Source of the DNA: Lichenicola sp964236105 | Lineage (GTDB): Bacteria > Pseudomonadota > Alphaproteobacteria > Acetobacterales > Acetobacteraceae | DNA length: 64,000 nucleotides | Reading direction: 5' to 3' | Assembly (NCBI GenBank): GCA_964236105.1 | Contig: CAXSBC010000002.1 | Location: 434,001-498,000 of the forward strand | In this document: in pieces, positions 52,441 to 61,153 of the stretch | Layout: every line of letters begins with the position of its first letter | How positions within the stretch are numbered: the stretch's first letter is position 1 | Notes under the pieces: model-generated | Told to the model about the DNA's origin: nothing | Seen by the model: only the letters and a program-made list of their open reading frames with translations | The model's database searches: none | Translations under genes and position numbers: made by a program

Positions 52441-53808
52441 ATGCGCGATCCGGAGATCGTCGTGATCGGCGCCGGCGCCGCCGGCCTGTCGGCCGCGTCG
52501 GTGCTCCGCCGTGCCCGGCGCGAGGTGCTCGTGCTCGAAGCCGGGCCGCGCATCGGCGGACGCGCGCGAACCTGCCATCCGGTCTCGCTCGGCGGCGCCA
52601 TGATCGACGCGGGCGCCACCTGGCTGCACGAGGCCGGGCGCAACCCGCTGGCCGCACTCGCCTGCGCGGCCGGGGACCGGCTGGACGCGGCGCATCAGGG
52701 CGGCCGGCGACTGCTGCTCGGCGGGCGGCAGGCGGACGACACCGAGGACCGGGCCTACGGCGCGGCGGAGACCGCGTGGCGGGCGGCCGCCACCGCCCTC
52801 GCCTCCCTCCCCGACCGGCCGCTCTCGGCGGCGGGCGACCGCTGGGACCCGGGCAACCCCTGGCTGGGCAACCTGGAAGCCTGGGAGGGCGCCATCATCG
52901 CGGCGGCCGATGCCGACAGCCTGTCGCTGCTCGACTGGCACCGCAACGGCCTGGGCGAGAACGATCTGTGGCCGGCGGGCGGCGTCGGCGCCCTGCTCGA
53001 GCGACGACTCGGGCCGCTGGCCGGTCCGGTGCGCTGCGCCGTCGCGGCGACGGCGATCGACTGGAGCCGGCCCGGGGACATCGCGGTCGACACGCAGGCC
53101 GGCCGCGTGCGGACGAAGGCCTGCATCGTCACGGTGTCGACCGGCGTGCTGCGCGCCGGCGGCATCGTCTTCACCCCGGCGCTGCCGGACGACATCCTGC
53201 TGGCACTGGACGGCCTGCCGATGGGGCTGCTGAGCAAGCTGGCGCTGCCTGCCGCCGGCGACGGCGCCCGCGAGCGGCTGGGTCTGGCGCCCGGGACGCT
53301 GATCGAGCAGCGGCTGGCGCGTCGCGCCGAGGCGACGATGCTGCTCACCGCCTGGCCGGACGAGGCGCCCTATGTCAGCGGCTTCCTCGGCGGCCGCCAC
53401 GCCTGGTCCTATGCGGGCCGGGAGGACGCGGCGCTGGAGGAGGCGCGCTCGCGGCTGGCAGCGGCGTTCGGTGCGGCCGCCGCGGCTGCGGTCGGCCCCG
53501 GCGGCTTCGTGTCGCGCTGGGGCAGCGACCCGCTGTTCCTGGGCGCCTACGCCTATGCCCGCCCGGGCCATGCCGGCGCGCGCGGCCGGCTGGGACGGCC
53601 GTTCGCGGACGGGCGACTCGTGCTGGCCGGCGAGGCCTGCCGGACCGACGGGCTTGCCGGCACCGTGGGCGGCGCCATGCGCGACGGCGAGCGGGCGGCG
53701 CAGGCGGTGCTGCGGGCGCTGGGCGATCCGGGCCCCTGGCCGGCGCTCGTCGGGGCCGGCATCGAATCTCGTGGCGACGGGTATCCGCAGGGGCCGGTTC
53801 CGGTGTAG
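52441..53808 (+). CDS. FAD-dependent amine oxidase family protein
   Basis: Flavin monoamine-oxidase-like protein of 455 residues. Dinucleotide-binding VIGAGAAGLSAASVL at residues 7-21, EAGPRIGGRART, GATWLHEAG, the substrate-side IVTVSTGVLRAG strand, and C-terminal FAD motif LVLAGEACRTDGLAGTVGGAMRDGERAA. No signal peptide. ATG at 52441. It sits between secG and pyrG (29 and 11 nt gaps), a place where other alphaproteobacteria usually have nothing. Substrate (amine, polyamine, carotenoid-like) unknown. Confidence 0.9.
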   Translation: MRDPEIVVIGAGAAGLSAASVLRRARREVLVLEAGPRIGGRARTCHPVSLGGAMIDAGATWLHEAGRNPLAALACAAGDRLDAAHQGGRRLLLGGRQADDTEDRAYGAAETAWRAAATALASLPDRPLSAAGDRWDPGNPWLGNLEAWEGAIIAAADADSLSLLDWHRNGLGENDLWPAGGVGALLERRLGPLAGPVRCAVAATAIDWSRPGDIAVDTQAGRVRTKACIVTVSTGVLRAGGIVFTPALPDDILLALDGLPMGLLSKLALPAAGDGARERLGLAPGTLIEQRLARRAEATMLLTAWPDEAPYVSGFLGGRHAWSYAGREDAALEEARSRLAAAFGAAAAAAVGPGGFVSRWGSDPLFLGAYAYARPGHAGARGRLGRPFADGRLVLAGEACRTDGLAGTVGGAMRDGERAAQAVLRALGDPGPWPALVGAGIESRGDGYPQGPVPV

Positions 53809-53819
53809 GACGACCGCCC

Positions 53820-55451
53820 ATGACGCGGTTCGTATTCATCACCGGCGGCGTGGTGTCCTCGCTTGGCAAAGGCATCGCCTCGGCAGCCCTCGCGGCCCTG
53901 CTGCAGGCGCGCGGCTACCGGGTCCGCCTGCGCAAGCTCGACCCCTATCTCAATGTCGATCCGGGCACGATGAGCCCCTACCAGCACGGCGAGGTCTTCG
54001 TCACCGACGACGGCGCCGAGACCGACCTCGATCTCGGCCACTACGAGCGCTTCACCGGCGTGCATGCGACCCGCGCCGACAACGCCACCACGGGGCGCAT
54101 CTATTCCGAGGTGATCGCCCGCGAGCGGCGCGGCGACTATCTCGGCGCCACGGTGCAGGTGATCCCGCACATCACCGACGCGATCAAGAACATCGTGGTC
54201 CACGACACCGACGATCTGGATTTCGCGCTGATCGAGATCGGCGGCACGGTGGGCGACATCGAGAGCCTGCCGTTCCTGGAGGCGATCCGCCAGCTGCGCA
54301 ACGATCTCGGGCCCGCGCGCACCATGTTCGTGCATCTGACGCTGGTGCCGTGGATCCCGGCTGCGGGCGAGCTCAAGACCAAGCCCACGCAGCATTCGGT
54401 CAAGGAGCTGCAGAATGTCGGCATCCAGCCGCAGATGCTGCTGTGCCGCTCCGACCGTCCGCTGCCCGACAACGAGCGGCGCAAGATCGCCAACTTCTGC
54501 AACGTGCGGCCCGAGGCGGTGATCTCGGCCCTCGACGTCGACACCATCTATGCCTGCCCGATCAGCTACCACGCGGAGGGCATGGACACCGAGGTGCTGC
54601 GCTATTTCGCGCTGCCCCATGACGGCGAGCCGGACCTGTCGGCCTGGCGCCGCGTGCTGCATGCCATGCGCAGCCCGGAAGGCGAGGTGCGGATCGCCGT
54701 GGTGGGCAAGTACACCTCCCTGCTCGACAGCTACAAGTCGCTGAACGAGGCGCTGATTCATGGCGGCATCGCCAACAAGGTACGGGTCAGGCTCGACTGG
54801 GTCGACAGCCAGATCTTCGAGAGCGCCGACGGCGCCATCGCGCGGCTCGAGGACGTGCACGGCATCCTGGTCCCCGGCGGCTTCGGCGAGCGCGGCTCGG
54901 AAGGCAAGATCGAGGCGGTGCGGTTCGCGCGCGAGCACCGCATCCCGTTCTTCGGCATCTGCTTTGGCATGCAGATGGCGGTGATCGAATGCGCCCGCAA
55001 CCTGGCCGGCATCCCGGACGCCTCCTCCACCGAGTTCGGGCCGAGCCTCGACCCGGTGGTCGGGCTGATGACCGAATGGGCGCGCGACAACGAGCTGCTC
55101 CGGCGTCGCGAGGGCGGCGATCTCGGCGGCACCATGCGGGTCGGCGCCTATGACGCCGTGCTGGCCCGACACTCCCGGGTGGCGGAGGCCTACGGCGCCG
55201 TCGCCATCCGCGAGCGGCACCGGCATCGCTACGAGGTCAACATCCATTACCGCGAACGGCTGGAGGCGGCCGGCCTCGTCTTCTCCGGCCTGTCCCCGGA
55301 CGGCATCCTGCCGGAGATCGTCGAATATCCCGACCATCCGTGGTTCATCGCCGTGCAGTACCATCCCGAACTGCTGTCCAAGCCGTTCGCGCCGCATCCG
55401 CTGTTCTCGGGCTTCATCGGGGCGTCGCTGAAAAAGGCGCGCCTGGTCTAG
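53820..55451 (+). CDS. pyrG: CTP synthase
   Basis: Makes CTP from UTP with glutamine-derived ammonia. In the 543-residue protein, the synthetase domain starts TRFVFITGGVVSSLGKGIASAALA (P-loop) with LDPYLNVDPGTMSPYQHGEVFVTDDGAETDLDLGHYERF (abridged: DPYLNVD, GAETDLD). The C-terminal glutaminase has Cys in FFGICFGMQMAV and the His-Glu pair in QYHPELLSKP. ATG at 53820-53822. Confidence 0.98.
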   Translation: MTRFVFITGGVVSSLGKGIASAALAALLQARGYRVRLRKLDPYLNVDPGTMSPYQHGEVFVTDDGAETDLDLGHYERFTGVHATRADNATTGRIYSEVIARERRGDYLGATVQVIPHITDAIKNIVVHDTDDLDFALIEIGGTVGDIESLPFLEAIRQLRNDLGPARTMFVHLTLVPWIPAAGELKTKPTQHSVKELQNVGIQPQMLLCRSDRPLPDNERRKIANFCNVRPEAVISALDVDTIYACPISYHAEGMDTEVLRYFALPHDGEPDLSAWRRVLHAMRSPEGEVRIAVVGKYTSLLDSYKSLNEALIHGGIANKVRVRLDWVDSQIFESADGAIARLEDVHGILVPGGFGERGSEGKIEAVRFAREHRIPFFGICFGMQMAVIECARNLAGIPDASSTEFGPSLDPVVGLMTEWARDNELLRRREGGDLGGTMRVGAYDAVLARHSRVAEAYGAVAIRERHRHRYEVNIHYRERLEAAGLVFSGLSPDGILPEIVEYPDHPWFIAVQYHPELLSKPFAPHPLFSGFIGASLKKARLV

Positions 55452-55536
55452 GCGCCTCCCGCAGCCAGGCGGGCCGAGGGTGCCGGCCCTGCGGATCTGC
55501 TGCTATAGGCCCATCCACCATCCTGCAGGAGGCATC

Positions 55537-56007
55537 ATGTTGCTCGATCGCGCCGCGCGTCTCGCCTCAGTCCTGCTCGCGGCCCTGGCTCTGGCTGCGC
55601 CGGCCGGGGCACGCGCCGACGCGCTGGCGGATGCGGCGGCCTTCCTGAAGCAGAAGTCGGCCGAACCCGGCGTCGTCACCCTCCCCTCGGGCCTGGAATA
55701 CAAGGTCGTCGAGTCGGGCGACGCGGCCGGAGCTCATCCGACGGCGGCGAGCAGCGTGCTCGTGAACTATGTCGGCAAGCTGTCGGACGGCGCCACCTTC
55801 GACGACTCCCACGGCCAGATCGTGACGCTGCCGCTGTCGGGCGTGATCAAGGGCTGGACCGAGGGCGTGCAGCTGATGCGGCCGGGCGACATCTGGATGT
55901 TCTACATCCCGCCCGCCCTCGCCTACGGCGCCAAGGGCGCCGGGCCGATCCCGCCCAATACTGCGCTGGCCTTCCGGATCGAGCTGGTGGCCATCTCCGG
56001 TCACTGA
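55537..56007 (+). CDS. Exported FKBP-type peptidyl-prolyl cis-trans isomerase
   Basis: Periplasmic proline isomerase. The 156-residue protein has a signal peptide (RLASVLLAALALAAPAGARA). A short helical lead and one FKBP domain follow: VLVNYVGKLSDGATFDDS, LSGVIKGWTEGVQLMRPGD, YIPPALAYG and PIPPNTALAFRIELVAI. ATG 55537-55539 is chosen because AGGAGG lies 5 nt upstream. The open frame upstream to 55480 has no ribosome site. Stands 85 nt after pyrG. Confidence 0.93.
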   Translation: MLLDRAARLASVLLAALALAAPAGARADALADAAAFLKQKSAEPGVVTLPSGLEYKVVESGDAAGAHPTAASSVLVNYVGKLSDGATFDDSHGQIVTLPLSGVIKGWTEGVQLMRPGDIWMFYIPPALAYGAKGAGPIPPNTALAFRIELVAISGH

Positions 56008-56135
56008 CGCAGAGGGGAGTTCCACACCCGGTACGCAAGGCTGGGTCCCGCGTCCCTCCGTCTCCGGCACCCCATATCGCACGTTCCGCCAATGACCCGG
56101 CTGCACGATCGCAACCGGAGCCGGAAGGATGTGAC

Positions 56136-56858
56136 ATGGCCGACTGTCTCGACGATGATCGGCATCCGCTCGCCGAACGGTTCAGGACGTTCGTGCGCGA
56201 GCCGGCCTTCTCCTGCGTCGGCGCCAAGTCGGCGCTGTCGAAGAACCAGATGCGCATCGTGGTGGCGCGCGACATCCGGTCGGCCTGGGACGACCTGCAC
56301 ATCCTGCCGGAGCTGCTCGACTTCGTGCGCAGCTATCAGGCCGACCGCCAGCTGTTCCAGAGCTTCGTGGTGCTGTTCGAGGGCCCCGACATGCTGACCG
56401 AGGACGAGTTCGAGCGTCATCTCTGGTCGCGCGTGCAATCCCTGTCCGACAAGGACGCGTGGCTCGGGCAGAGCTACGACCGGCGGGTCAGCCCCGACCC
56501 GGACGACCCGCACTTCTCGCTGAGCTTCGGCGGCGAGGGCTTCTTCGTGGTCGGGCTGCATCCGGGTGCGAGCCGCCTCGGACGCCGCTTCGAGCGGCCG
56601 GCTCTGGTGTTCAACCTGCACGACCAGTTCGAGCAGCTGCGCGAGACCAGCCTCTACGACCGGCTCCGGCAGACCATCCTGCAGCGCGACATGGTGCTCA
56701 ACGGCTCGTCGAACCCGATGCTGGCGCGGTTCGGCGAAAGCTCGGAGGCCAGGCAGTATAGCGGCCGCGCCGTCGACACAGAATGGCGCTGCCCGTTCAG
56801 CGGGCGCGAGGCGGCGGGACACGGAGCTGCCGCACCAGGCGGGACAGCCGGTGTCTGA
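56136..56858 (+). CDS. YqcI/YcgG family protein (possible haem-dependent N-hydroxylase)
   Basis: A 240-residue protein of the YqcI/YcgG family. Supporting features are the near N-terminal EPAFSCVGAKSAL, the central DPHFSLSFGGEGFFVVGLHPGASR and the family C-terminal block SSNPMLARFGESSEARQYSGR followed by W-x-CPF. One family member, GntA of guanitoxin synthesis, is a haem-dependent hydroxylase of a guanidino nitrogen; whether this protein does the same is unknown. ATG at 56136-56138 with AGGA upstream. Its last 8 nt overlap the DUF1989 gene, so the two are coupled. Confidence 0.85.
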   Translation: MADCLDDDRHPLAERFRTFVREPAFSCVGAKSALSKNQMRIVVARDIRSAWDDLHILPELLDFVRSYQADRQLFQSFVVLFEGPDMLTEDEFERHLWSRVQSLSDKDAWLGQSYDRRVSPDPDDPHFSLSFGGEGFFVVGLHPGASRLGRRFERPALVFNLHDQFEQLRETSLYDRLRQTILQRDMVLNGSSNPMLARFGESSEARQYSGRAVDTEWRCPFSGREAAGHGAAAPGGTAGV

Positions 56859-57450
56859 TCCGGCAGGCCTGACGATCACGATCCCGCCACGGTCCGGCGT
56901 CGCCTTCACGCTGGCGCGCGGCCAGCGCCTCACGGTGATCGATCCGCAGGGCGAGCAGGTGGCCGACCTGTTGGCGTTCCGCGCCGACGACACCGCGGAG
57001 GTGATCTCGTCCGGCCGCACCCTCGACTATGCGAGCCGGCTGTTCCTCACCACCGGCGATCCGATCTACTCCAACCGCAGCCGGGTGCTGCTCCGGATCG
57101 TCGAGGACACGGTCGGCCGGCACGACTTCCTGCTGACCCCCTGCTCGGCCGACACCTTCCGGATCATCTACGGCGACGCGCAGCCGCATCGTGGCTGCTT
57201 CGGCAATCTCGTGGCGGCGCTCGCGCCCTACGGCATCGGCCCCGACCAGATCCCGGTCGCCTTCAACGTGTTCATGAACGTCCAGGTGGACGGCCAGTCC
57301 GGCGCGCTGACCGTGGCGCCCCCGCTGAGCCGGGCCGGCGATCACGCCAGCTTTCTGGCCGAGCAGGACCTGATCATCGGCCTCACCGCCTGCTCGGCGC
57401 TGCAATCCAACAACCACGCCTTCAAGCCGATCCAGTACCGGATCGACTGA
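56851..57450 (+). CDS. DUF1989 protein (urea carboxylase-associated family)
   Basis: A 199-residue protein of the family found beside urea amidolyase in other bacteria. It has TITIPPRSGVAFTLARGQRLTVIDPQGEQVADLLAF at the start (abridged: GEQVADLLAF) and LTPCSADTF, HRGCFGNLVAAL with conserved Cys/His residues. It ends with GLTACSALQSNNHAFKPI. GTG start at 56851-56853 overlaps the YqcI/YcgG gene by 8 nt. Catalytic role unknown; possibly metal-binding. Urea carboxylase itself is not in the window. Confidence 0.85.
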   Translation: MSDPAGLTITIPPRSGVAFTLARGQRLTVIDPQGEQVADLLAFRADDTAEVISSGRTLDYASRLFLTTGDPIYSNRSRVLLRIVEDTVGRHDFLLTPCSADTFRIIYGDAQPHRGCFGNLVAALAPYGIGPDQIPVAFNVFMNVQVDGQSGALTVAPPLSRAGDHASFLAEQDLIIGLTACSALQSNNHAFKPIQYRID

Positions 57451-57466
57451 CCTCCCTCCGTCCCGC

Positions 57467-57940
57467 CTACAGCAGCCGTGCCAGCAGCACCGCCAGCAGG
57501 CACAGCATGACCACGGCGGTGAGCAGCCAGCGCAGCCCCATGTAGCCTGGCGGCATCAGCCCCTGTTGCGCGGCCCGCATCTCCGCCAGCGCGGTCAGCC
57601 CGAAGCCCAGCAGAAGCAGCAGCAGCGAGGCCAGCGGTGCCGCGACCAGCGGGATCAGCAGGGCGGCCCAGCCGACCAGTGCCGGCAGCACGCCCAGGAT
57701 CAGGCGGCTGCGATAGGCCTGCAGCGCGGTCGCGGTGCCGGCCGGACCGCCCGCCAGCGCCAGGCCCCAGTGCACCGCCCCCAGGAAGGACAGGATCACG
57801 GCGCCATAGCTGATCAGCGCCTGCACCAGCCGGGGCACCGGCACGTCCGCCGGGAAGACCAGGATGCCGACGGCGCAGGCGAGGAACGGGATCAGCCCAC
57901 CCAGGCCCAGGACGATCGCAAGCAGCGGCAGGCGGGTCAT
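57467..57940 (-). CDS. DUF3429-family inner-membrane protein
   Basis: A 157-residue hydrophobic protein with five predicted transmembrane helices, beginning TRLPLLAIVLGLGGLIPFLACAVG. It contains SYGAVILSFLGAVHWGLAL, the family signature around ILSFLGAVHWG. ATG at 57938-57940. Convergent with the DUF1989 gene (16 nt) and divergent from eno (137 nt). Function unknown. Confidence 0.85.
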   Translation of the reverse strand: MTRLPLLAIVLGLGGLIPFLACAVGILVFPADVPVPRLVQALISYGAVILSFLGAVHWGLALAGGPAGTATALQAYRSRLILGVLPALVGWAALLIPLVAAPLASLLLLLLGFGLTALAEMRAAQQGLMPPGYMGLRWLLTAVVMLCLLAVLLARLL

Positions 57941-58077
57941 CGGCAGGTCCTTCGGGCACAGGCCGGCGTGGGAACGTTCCAGCGCGGCATCGGATGCGGG
58001 CCGTGCGGCGCGAGCTTTCGGAAAACCCGGCAGATGGTAGTAAAGGGCCAGGCCGAACGTCATCGAAGGAGAGACCC

Positions 58078-59355
58078 ATGAGCGCCATCGTCGACATCGT
58101 CGCGCGCGAGATCCTGGACAGCCGCGGCAACCCGACCGTCGAGGTCGACGTGGAGCTGTCGTCCGGCGCCAAGGGACGCGCCGCGGTGCCGTCCGGCGCG
58201 TCCACCGGCGCGCACGAGGCCTCGGAACTGCGCGACGGCGACAAGGGCCGCTATGGCGGCAAGGGCGTGCTTGCCGCCATAGCCTTCGCCGAGGGCGAGA
58301 TCCTGGAGGCGCTGTCGGGTGCCGAAAGCTACGAGCAGGTGGCGATCGACAACGCGCTGATCGACCTGGACGGCACGCCCAACAAGAGCCGCCTGGGCGC
58401 CAACGCGATCCTGGCGGTGTCGCTGGCAGTGGCGAAGGCGTCGGCGGAGGAGCTGCAGGTGCCGCTGTATCGCTATGTGGGCGGCGTCTATGCCCGCACG
58501 CTGCCGGTGCCGATGATGAACATCGTCAATGGCGGCCAGCATGCCGACAACCCGATCGACATCCAGGAATTCATGATCCAGCCGGTCGGCGCGCCGACGG
58601 TCGCGGACGCGATCCGCATGGGCTCGGAGATCTTCGCCCAGCTCAAGAAGGGGCTGAAGGACGCCGGCCACAACACCAATGTCGGCGACGAGGGCGGCTT
58701 CGCGCCGGCGCTGAAGTCGGCGGACGAGGCGCTGAGCTTCATCAGCCGGGCGGTCGAGAAGGCCGGCTACCGGCTTGGCGACGACATCACCTTCGCGCTC
58801 GATTGCGCGGCCACCGAGTTCTACCGCGACGGCAGGTACGAGCTCGAGGGCGAGGGCCATTCCTTCGATGCCGGCGGCATGGTCGCCTATCTCGACGAGC
58901 TGAGCCGCCGCTACCCGATCATGTCGATCGAGGATGGCTGCGCCGAGGATGACTGGGAAGGCTGGGCGCACATGACCAGCGTGCTGGGCGGGCGGCTGCA
59001 GATCGTCGGCGACGACGTCTTTGTGACCAACCCCGAGCGCCTGCGCCGCGGCATCGCGGCCAAGGTCGCGAACTCGCTGCTGGTGAAGGTGAACCAGATC
59101 GGCACGCTGTCCGAGACGCTGGAGGCGGTCGAGCTCGCGCACCGCGCCGGCTACAGCGCGGTGATGAGCCATCGCTCGGGCGAGACCGAGGACAGCACCA
59201 TCGCCGACCTCGCCGTCGCCACCAACTGCGGGCAGATCAAGACCGGCTCGCTGTCGCGCTCGGACCGCACCGCCAAGTACAACCAGCTGATCCGCATCGA
59301 GGCGGAGCTGGACAGTGCGGCGCGCTACGCGGGACGGACCATCCTGCGCAGCTGA
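58078..59355 (+). CDS. eno: Phosphopyruvate hydratase (enolase)
   Basis: Glycolytic conversion of 2-phosphoglycerate to phosphoenolpyruvate. The 425-residue protein has AREILDSRGNPTVEVDV, AVPSGASTGAHEA, PVPMMNIVNGGQHADN, VGDEGGFAP, IEDGCAEDDW and MSHRSGETEDSTIADLAV, with the metal-binding aspartates/glutamates in place. ATG 58078-58080 with AAGGAGAG 6 nt upstream. kdsA, often between pyrG and eno in alphaproteobacteria, is replaced here by four other genes. Confidence 0.98.
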   Translation: MSAIVDIVAREILDSRGNPTVEVDVELSSGAKGRAAVPSGASTGAHEASELRDGDKGRYGGKGVLAAIAFAEGEILEALSGAESYEQVAIDNALIDLDGTPNKSRLGANAILAVSLAVAKASAEELQVPLYRYVGGVYARTLPVPMMNIVNGGQHADNPIDIQEFMIQPVGAPTVADAIRMGSEIFAQLKKGLKDAGHNTNVGDEGGFAPALKSADEALSFISRAVEKAGYRLGDDITFALDCAATEFYRDGRYELEGEGHSFDAGGMVAYLDELSRRYPIMSIEDGCAEDDWEGWAHMTSVLGGRLQIVGDDVFVTNPERLRRGIAAKVANSLLVKVNQIGTLSETLEAVELAHRAGYSAVMSHRSGETEDSTIADLAVATNCGQIKTGSLSRSDRTAKYNQLIRIEAELDSAARYAGRTILRS

Positions 59356-59384
59356 CGCTCGCGGCCGCCGCGCCCCGGCGCCGG

Positions 59385-60248
59385 TCAGGCGTCGTCGGCG
59401 CCGCGGGTGGTGAGGTCGAGCCGCAGCGTCATGCAGTAGGCGCCGCCGCCGGACAGGATGAAGGGCGCCAGCCCGACCTCCTTCACGTGGTAGCCGCGCT
59501 CGGCGAAACGCTGCCGCAGACGCGGCGTCGCCTGCGCCATCACCACGGTGCGGTCGATGGCCACGGCGTTGACGCAGAACCGGCCGGCATCGTCGGGCTC
59601 GGCCTCCATCAGCAGGTCGGCCGGCACCACCTCGCGGATCAGCCCGAGCCCGGCTTTGGTGAAGGCCGGGGGATAGAAGAACACCTCGCCATGCGGCAGC
59701 ACGCAGAAGCAGGTGTCGAGATGGTAGAACTGCTCGGTCGCCAGCTCGAGCCGCACCAGGTCGATGCCGAAGGTCTCGGCGATCGCGTCAGGACCGGCGG
59801 CGCTGGAGCGCGGACCATGGCCGGTCCAGGCCAGCCGGCGCGTACGGTCCCAGATGCAGTCCCCGGCACCCTCCTGGAACACCCCCTGCGGCAGGGTCAC
59901 CACCTCGTCGAGCAGCCCCTGTCCGCGGAGCCGCTCGAAGATCGCCCTGAAGACCGGCTCCTCGCCCTGGCGCTGCGGATGGCGGAACGAGGCCACCAGG
60001 GCTGTGCGGTCGAACACGATGCCGGCGTTGGCCGGGAACACCATGTCGGGCAGCCCGGCGGCGCCGTCGGCCAGCTCGACCTGCCCGCCCGCCTCGCGCA
60101 GGGCGATGCGGAGCGAGGCGAACGCCGCCCGTGCCTCGGCCAAATGCAGGCCCGGATTCTCCGACCAGGTGCCGGGCTTCATCCACGGGTTGATCGCGTA
60201 GGACACCTCGTAATGCGTCGGCTCGACAAGCAGGAAGGTCGGCGTCAT
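59385..60248 (-). CDS. Dimethylargininase/amidinotransferase-family guanidino hydrolase
   Basis: A 287-residue pentein-fold enzyme related to N,N-dimethylarginine dimethylaminohydrolase. Visible active-site elements: ADGAAGLPDMVFPANAGIV, FQEGAGDCIWD (acidic), YHLDTCFCVLPHG (His), and C-terminal SGGGAYCMTLRL with the candidate nucleophile Cys. The N-terminus FLLVEPTHYEVSYAINPWM is typical. ATG at 60246-60248. Convergent with eno. Substrate could be arginine, methylarginine or another guanidino compound; not decidable from sequence. Confidence 0.87.
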   Translation of the reverse strand: MTPTFLLVEPTHYEVSYAINPWMKPGTWSENPGLHLAEARAAFASLRIALREAGGQVELADGAAGLPDMVFPANAGIVFDRTALVASFRHPQRQGEEPVFRAIFERLRGQGLLDEVVTLPQGVFQEGAGDCIWDRTRRLAWTGHGPRSSAAGPDAIAETFGIDLVRLELATEQFYHLDTCFCVLPHGEVFFYPPAFTKAGLGLIREVVPADLLMEAEPDDAGRFCVNAVAIDRTVVMAQATPRLRQRFAERGYHVKEVGLAPFILSGGGAYCMTLRLDLTTRGADDA

Positions 60249-60416
60249 GCGATGGCTCCATCCGGGACGGCGCTGACGAGCTGGCATGGCACGCCGGTCA
60301 CAGAACCGTGAAATCGTGCGGATCTGGCCTGCGACATAGCCTGTGCCGCTCCCGTCGCGCTAGGGTAGCCATGGCACGGGCGACGCGAGGCGTCGGATGC
60401 CTGGGAGACGGTGGGG

Positions 60417-60743
60417 ATGAGCTTTGCACGGGCGATCAGGCGCAAGGTCAAGGCGACCCTGCCGCCGCTGCTGTTCCTGTCCCTGGTCGGCTATTTCAGC
60501 TGGAACGCGACCCAGGGCGACCATGGCCTGAAGAGCTATCACGCGCAGCTGCAGCTGCTGGGCCAGGCAGACGCGGCACAGGCGGCGGCGATCACCGAGC
60601 AGGCGGCCTGGATGCAGCGCGTGTCCGGCCTGCGCGACAGCGGGCTCGATGCCGACACGCTCGACGAGCGCTCACGCTCGATGCTGAACCTGGCCGAGTC
60701 GAACGAGCTGGTCGTGCCCTACGGCAGCAACAAGCTGTATTGA
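60417..60743 (+). CDS. FtsB/DivIC-family septum formation initiator
   Basis: Small bitopic cell-division protein. The 108-residue product has a basic cytoplasmic N-terminus, one transmembrane helix (LPPLLFLSLVGYFSWNA, about 16-32). A coiled coil follows (HAQLQLLGQADAAQAAAITEQAAW), then the LDADTLDERSRSMLNLAESNELVV block typical of alphaproteobacterial FtsB. ATG 60417 (GGGAG 9 nt upstream) is favoured over GTG 60411. In relatives it lies between eno and pdhA; here it is 1 kb from eno and pdhA is elsewhere. Confidence 0.88.
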   Translation: MSFARAIRRKVKATLPPLLFLSLVGYFSWNATQGDHGLKSYHAQLQLLGQADAAQAAAITEQAAWMQRVSGLRDSGLDADTLDERSRSMLNLAESNELVVPYGSNKLY

Positions 60744-60756
60744 CGCGAACCGGCGG

Positions 60757-60777
60757 CGGGCGGCAGGGCGCCGCCCG
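60757..60777. terminator. Bidirectional terminator-like hairpin, ftsB/rpmG
   Basis: CGGGCGGC (60757-60764) and GCCGCCCG (60770-60777) form a perfect 8-bp stem with a 5-nt loop in the 42-nt convergent gap. GC-rich, no T-run. Confidence 0.5.
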
Positions 60778-60785
60778 ACGGCGAG

Positions 60786-60953
60786 CTACTTGATCTTGGC
60801 TTCGCGATACTCGACGTGCTTGCGCACGACGGGATCGTACTTCTTCAGCGACAGCTTGCCGGTCTGGGCGCGCGCATTCTTCTTGGTGACGTAGAAGTGC
60901 CCGGTCTCCGCGCTGGAGACGAGCTTGATCTGAACGGTGTTGGTCTTTGCCAT
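60786..60953 (-). CDS. rpmG: Large ribosomal subunit protein bL33
   Basis: A 55-residue ribosomal protein: MAKTNTVQIKLVSSAETG, FYVTKKNAR, KLSLKKYDPVVRKHVEYREAKIK. Gram-negative type without the zinc-binding cysteines. ATG at 60951-60953, stop TAG at 60786-60788. Stands alone on the minus strand between ftsB and moeA, at the inferred rearrangement joint. Confidence 0.96.
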   Translation of the reverse strand: MAKTNTVQIKLVSSAETGHFYVTKKNARAQTGKLSLKKYDPVVRKHVEYREAKIK

Positions 60954-61153
60954 GGGGTCCTCAGCCTCTGCCTGCCGCCGCCGTCACGCTGCTCTCCCCG
61001 ACGCCCGAGGCGGCATGAGGGACGCACTGATCGCAGCAGTGGCTCAAGGCGGGCGAAAATGCGCATCCCGGTCATCCAGGTCAAGTGACGTCTCGCCGCC
61101 GGCCGCACGCTTGCCGTCTGTCGGGCGGCCGGGCGACGGGCTAGACTGGCCGC

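Noticed and set aside
60249..60416. tRNA or small RNA in the divergent region before ftsB
   Set aside because: No cloverleaf, T-loop or CCA-end pattern found by eye; the same holds for the other intergenic regions.
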